This document shows, piece after piece, positions 11,937-12,879 of a DNA stretch of 12,879 nt. Under the pieces are notes generated by a model, which searched no databases, was not told the origin of the DNA, and saw only the letters and a program-made list of their open reading frames with translations. This stretch comes from Micrococcales bacterium (GTDB lineage Bacteria; Actinomycetota; Actinomycetes; Actinomycetales; Dermatophilaceae), in the NCBI GenBank assembly GCA_030452775.1, contig JAKDLQ010000044.1, positions 1 to 12,879 of the forward strand. The letters are read 5' to 3'. The translations under genes were made by a program, and so were the position numbers. The number at the start of each line of letters is the position of its first letter. The first letter of the stretch is position 1.

Positions 11937-12879
11937 TTGGACGTCGTCACAGGGGCGTTCAGCTACTCCGGGGCCGCGATCGCGACGGAGGTGCTGCGTC
12001 GCGGCGGTTCTGTCCGAACCCTGACAAACCATCCACCGCGGGACCGATCTCGGCTTCCGGCGGAGTTGGCCCGGGTGGACGTGGTGCCCCTCGACCTGAG
12101 CGACCCGATAGGCCTGCGGCGCTCACTCGCTGGTGCGGACACCCTCTACAACACGTACTGGGTCCGCTTCCCTCACGGTTCAGTCACGTTCGAATCGGCC
12201 GTCGAGGGCAGTGCCGCCCTGTTCGCCGCGGCGGCCGACGCTGGCGTACGACGGATCGTCCACGTGTCGATCACGCATGCCGACCCCGACTCACCGCTGG
12301 GCTACTTTCGCGGCAAGGGGCTCGTCGAGCAGCATCTCCACGCCTCAGGGCTGTCGTATGCCGTGGTCCGGCCGGCGATCCTCTTCGGGGGGCAGGGGGT
12401 CCTCGTCAACAACATGGCGTGGTTGGTGCGGCGTTCACCCGTCATCCTCTACGGAGGAGACGGCAGCTACCGCGTCCGGGATCCACGTCCAGGACCTTGC
12501 CCTGCTCATGGTCGACCTGGCGGACCAGGCCCGCGACGTCACCGTCGACGCGGTCGGGCCGCAGTCCTTGACGTTCGTCGAGCTGCTCAAGTGCCTCCGA
12601 GGGGCCGTCGGGGCCCGGGGGTTGATCCTGCCCGCGCCAGGGGTGCTCTTCCCGGCGGTGACCTGGGTACTCGGCCGTATGCTGCGCGACACGCTTCTGA
12701 CCCGTGAGGAGTATGTGGCGATGGCGTCCGGGCTGGCCGACTCAACGGCCGCGGCGACGGGCACGATCCGGATGACTGACTGGATCGCGAGCTGCGGCGC
12801 CTCCCTCGGCGTTCGGTATGCCCACGAGATCGACCGGCACTTCCGGCCCGGTCCGGCTGTCAGCGAGACGGACCGACCA
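11937..12879 (+). pseudogene. NmrA-like / atypical SDR NAD(P)-binding protein, frameshifted and cut by window edge
   Basis: The first 181 codons encode a Rossmann-fold protein. VTGAFSYSGAAIATEVLRR gives the dinucleotide-binding GxxxSxSG-type loop. Further on are VVPLDLSDPIGLRRSLAGAD, GVRRIVHVSI, and YFRGKGLVEQHLHASGLSYA followed by VVRPAILFGG, as in NmrA-like and NDUFA9-like atypical short-chain dehydrogenases. After GGDGSYRVR (ending at 12479) the frame goes out of register. The good continuation starts at ATC 12481, reading IHVQDLALLMVDLA, and stays open for 133 codons to the last base, so the 3' end is outside the window. One extra base or two missing bases in the CGGG at 12477-12480 explain it. 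It is either a real recent frameshift or a base-calling error in a G run. The substrate is unknown; TetR control suggests a stress or small-molecule response. Confidence 0.8.

Noticed and set aside
11477..12571. 364-codon + strand frame across tetR and the SDR gene
   Set aside because: It is antisense to tetR and out of frame with the SDR gene, with biased composition and no motif.

Overview
The window is very GC-rich and shows a gene order typical of Actinomycetota: hrcA, dnaJ, rsmE, an HIT-family gene, phoH, ybeY, a CNNM/CBS gene and era. The family-level placement is inference. High-GC Micrococcales, perhaps Intrasporangiaceae/Dermatophilaceae-like, fits the gene order and the GTG/TTG starts, but no rRNA or other marker is present to prove it. 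No tRNA, rRNA, CRISPR array or insertion sequence was seen.

Region 1 (1-3188, + strand). After a suspicious G/C-only homopolymer stretch (1-43) comes a perfect CIRCE operator. It is followed by hrcA (heat-shock repressor), dnaJ (HrcA-linked DnaJ co-chaperone, probably TTG start) and rsmE (16S rRNA m3U1498 methyltransferase). Region 2 (3292-5165, - strand) is a two-gene unit overlapping by 4 bp: an ECF sigma factor and a membrane-anchored GerMN/Gmad2 protein that probably acts as its anti-sigma or sensor partner. This unit interrupts the otherwise co-directional core cluster.

Region 3 (5218-10585, + strand) holds the HIT-family hydrolase, phoH, ybeY, a CNNM/CorC-type CBS membrane protein and era. 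From phoH onward the genes overlap or are nearly contiguous, so they are likely one transcript. RsmE, YbeY and Era all act on the small ribosomal subunit, and PhoH is a predicted RNA-associated ATPase, so the cluster looks like a 30S maturation and quality-control module. The main discovery is a 356-residue in-frame intein in PhoH, between Walker A and Walker B. It has the complete Trp-Cys-Thr signature of class 3 inteins, begins with Ala, ends His-Asn before Ser, and carries a LAGLIDADG endonuclease region that looks partly degenerate.

Region 4 (10586-12879) is accessory. About 475 bp after era contains no recognisable gene, only two tiny candidate ORFs and short repeats. Then come a TetR-family repressor (- strand) and a divergent NmrA/atypical-SDR NAD(P)-binding gene. 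The 140-bp gap between them holds a perfect 16-bp palindrome covering the -35 of a convincing promoter for the SDR gene. The SDR gene has a frameshift near 12480, then stays open to the window edge, so it is either a recent pseudogene or carries a sequencing error.
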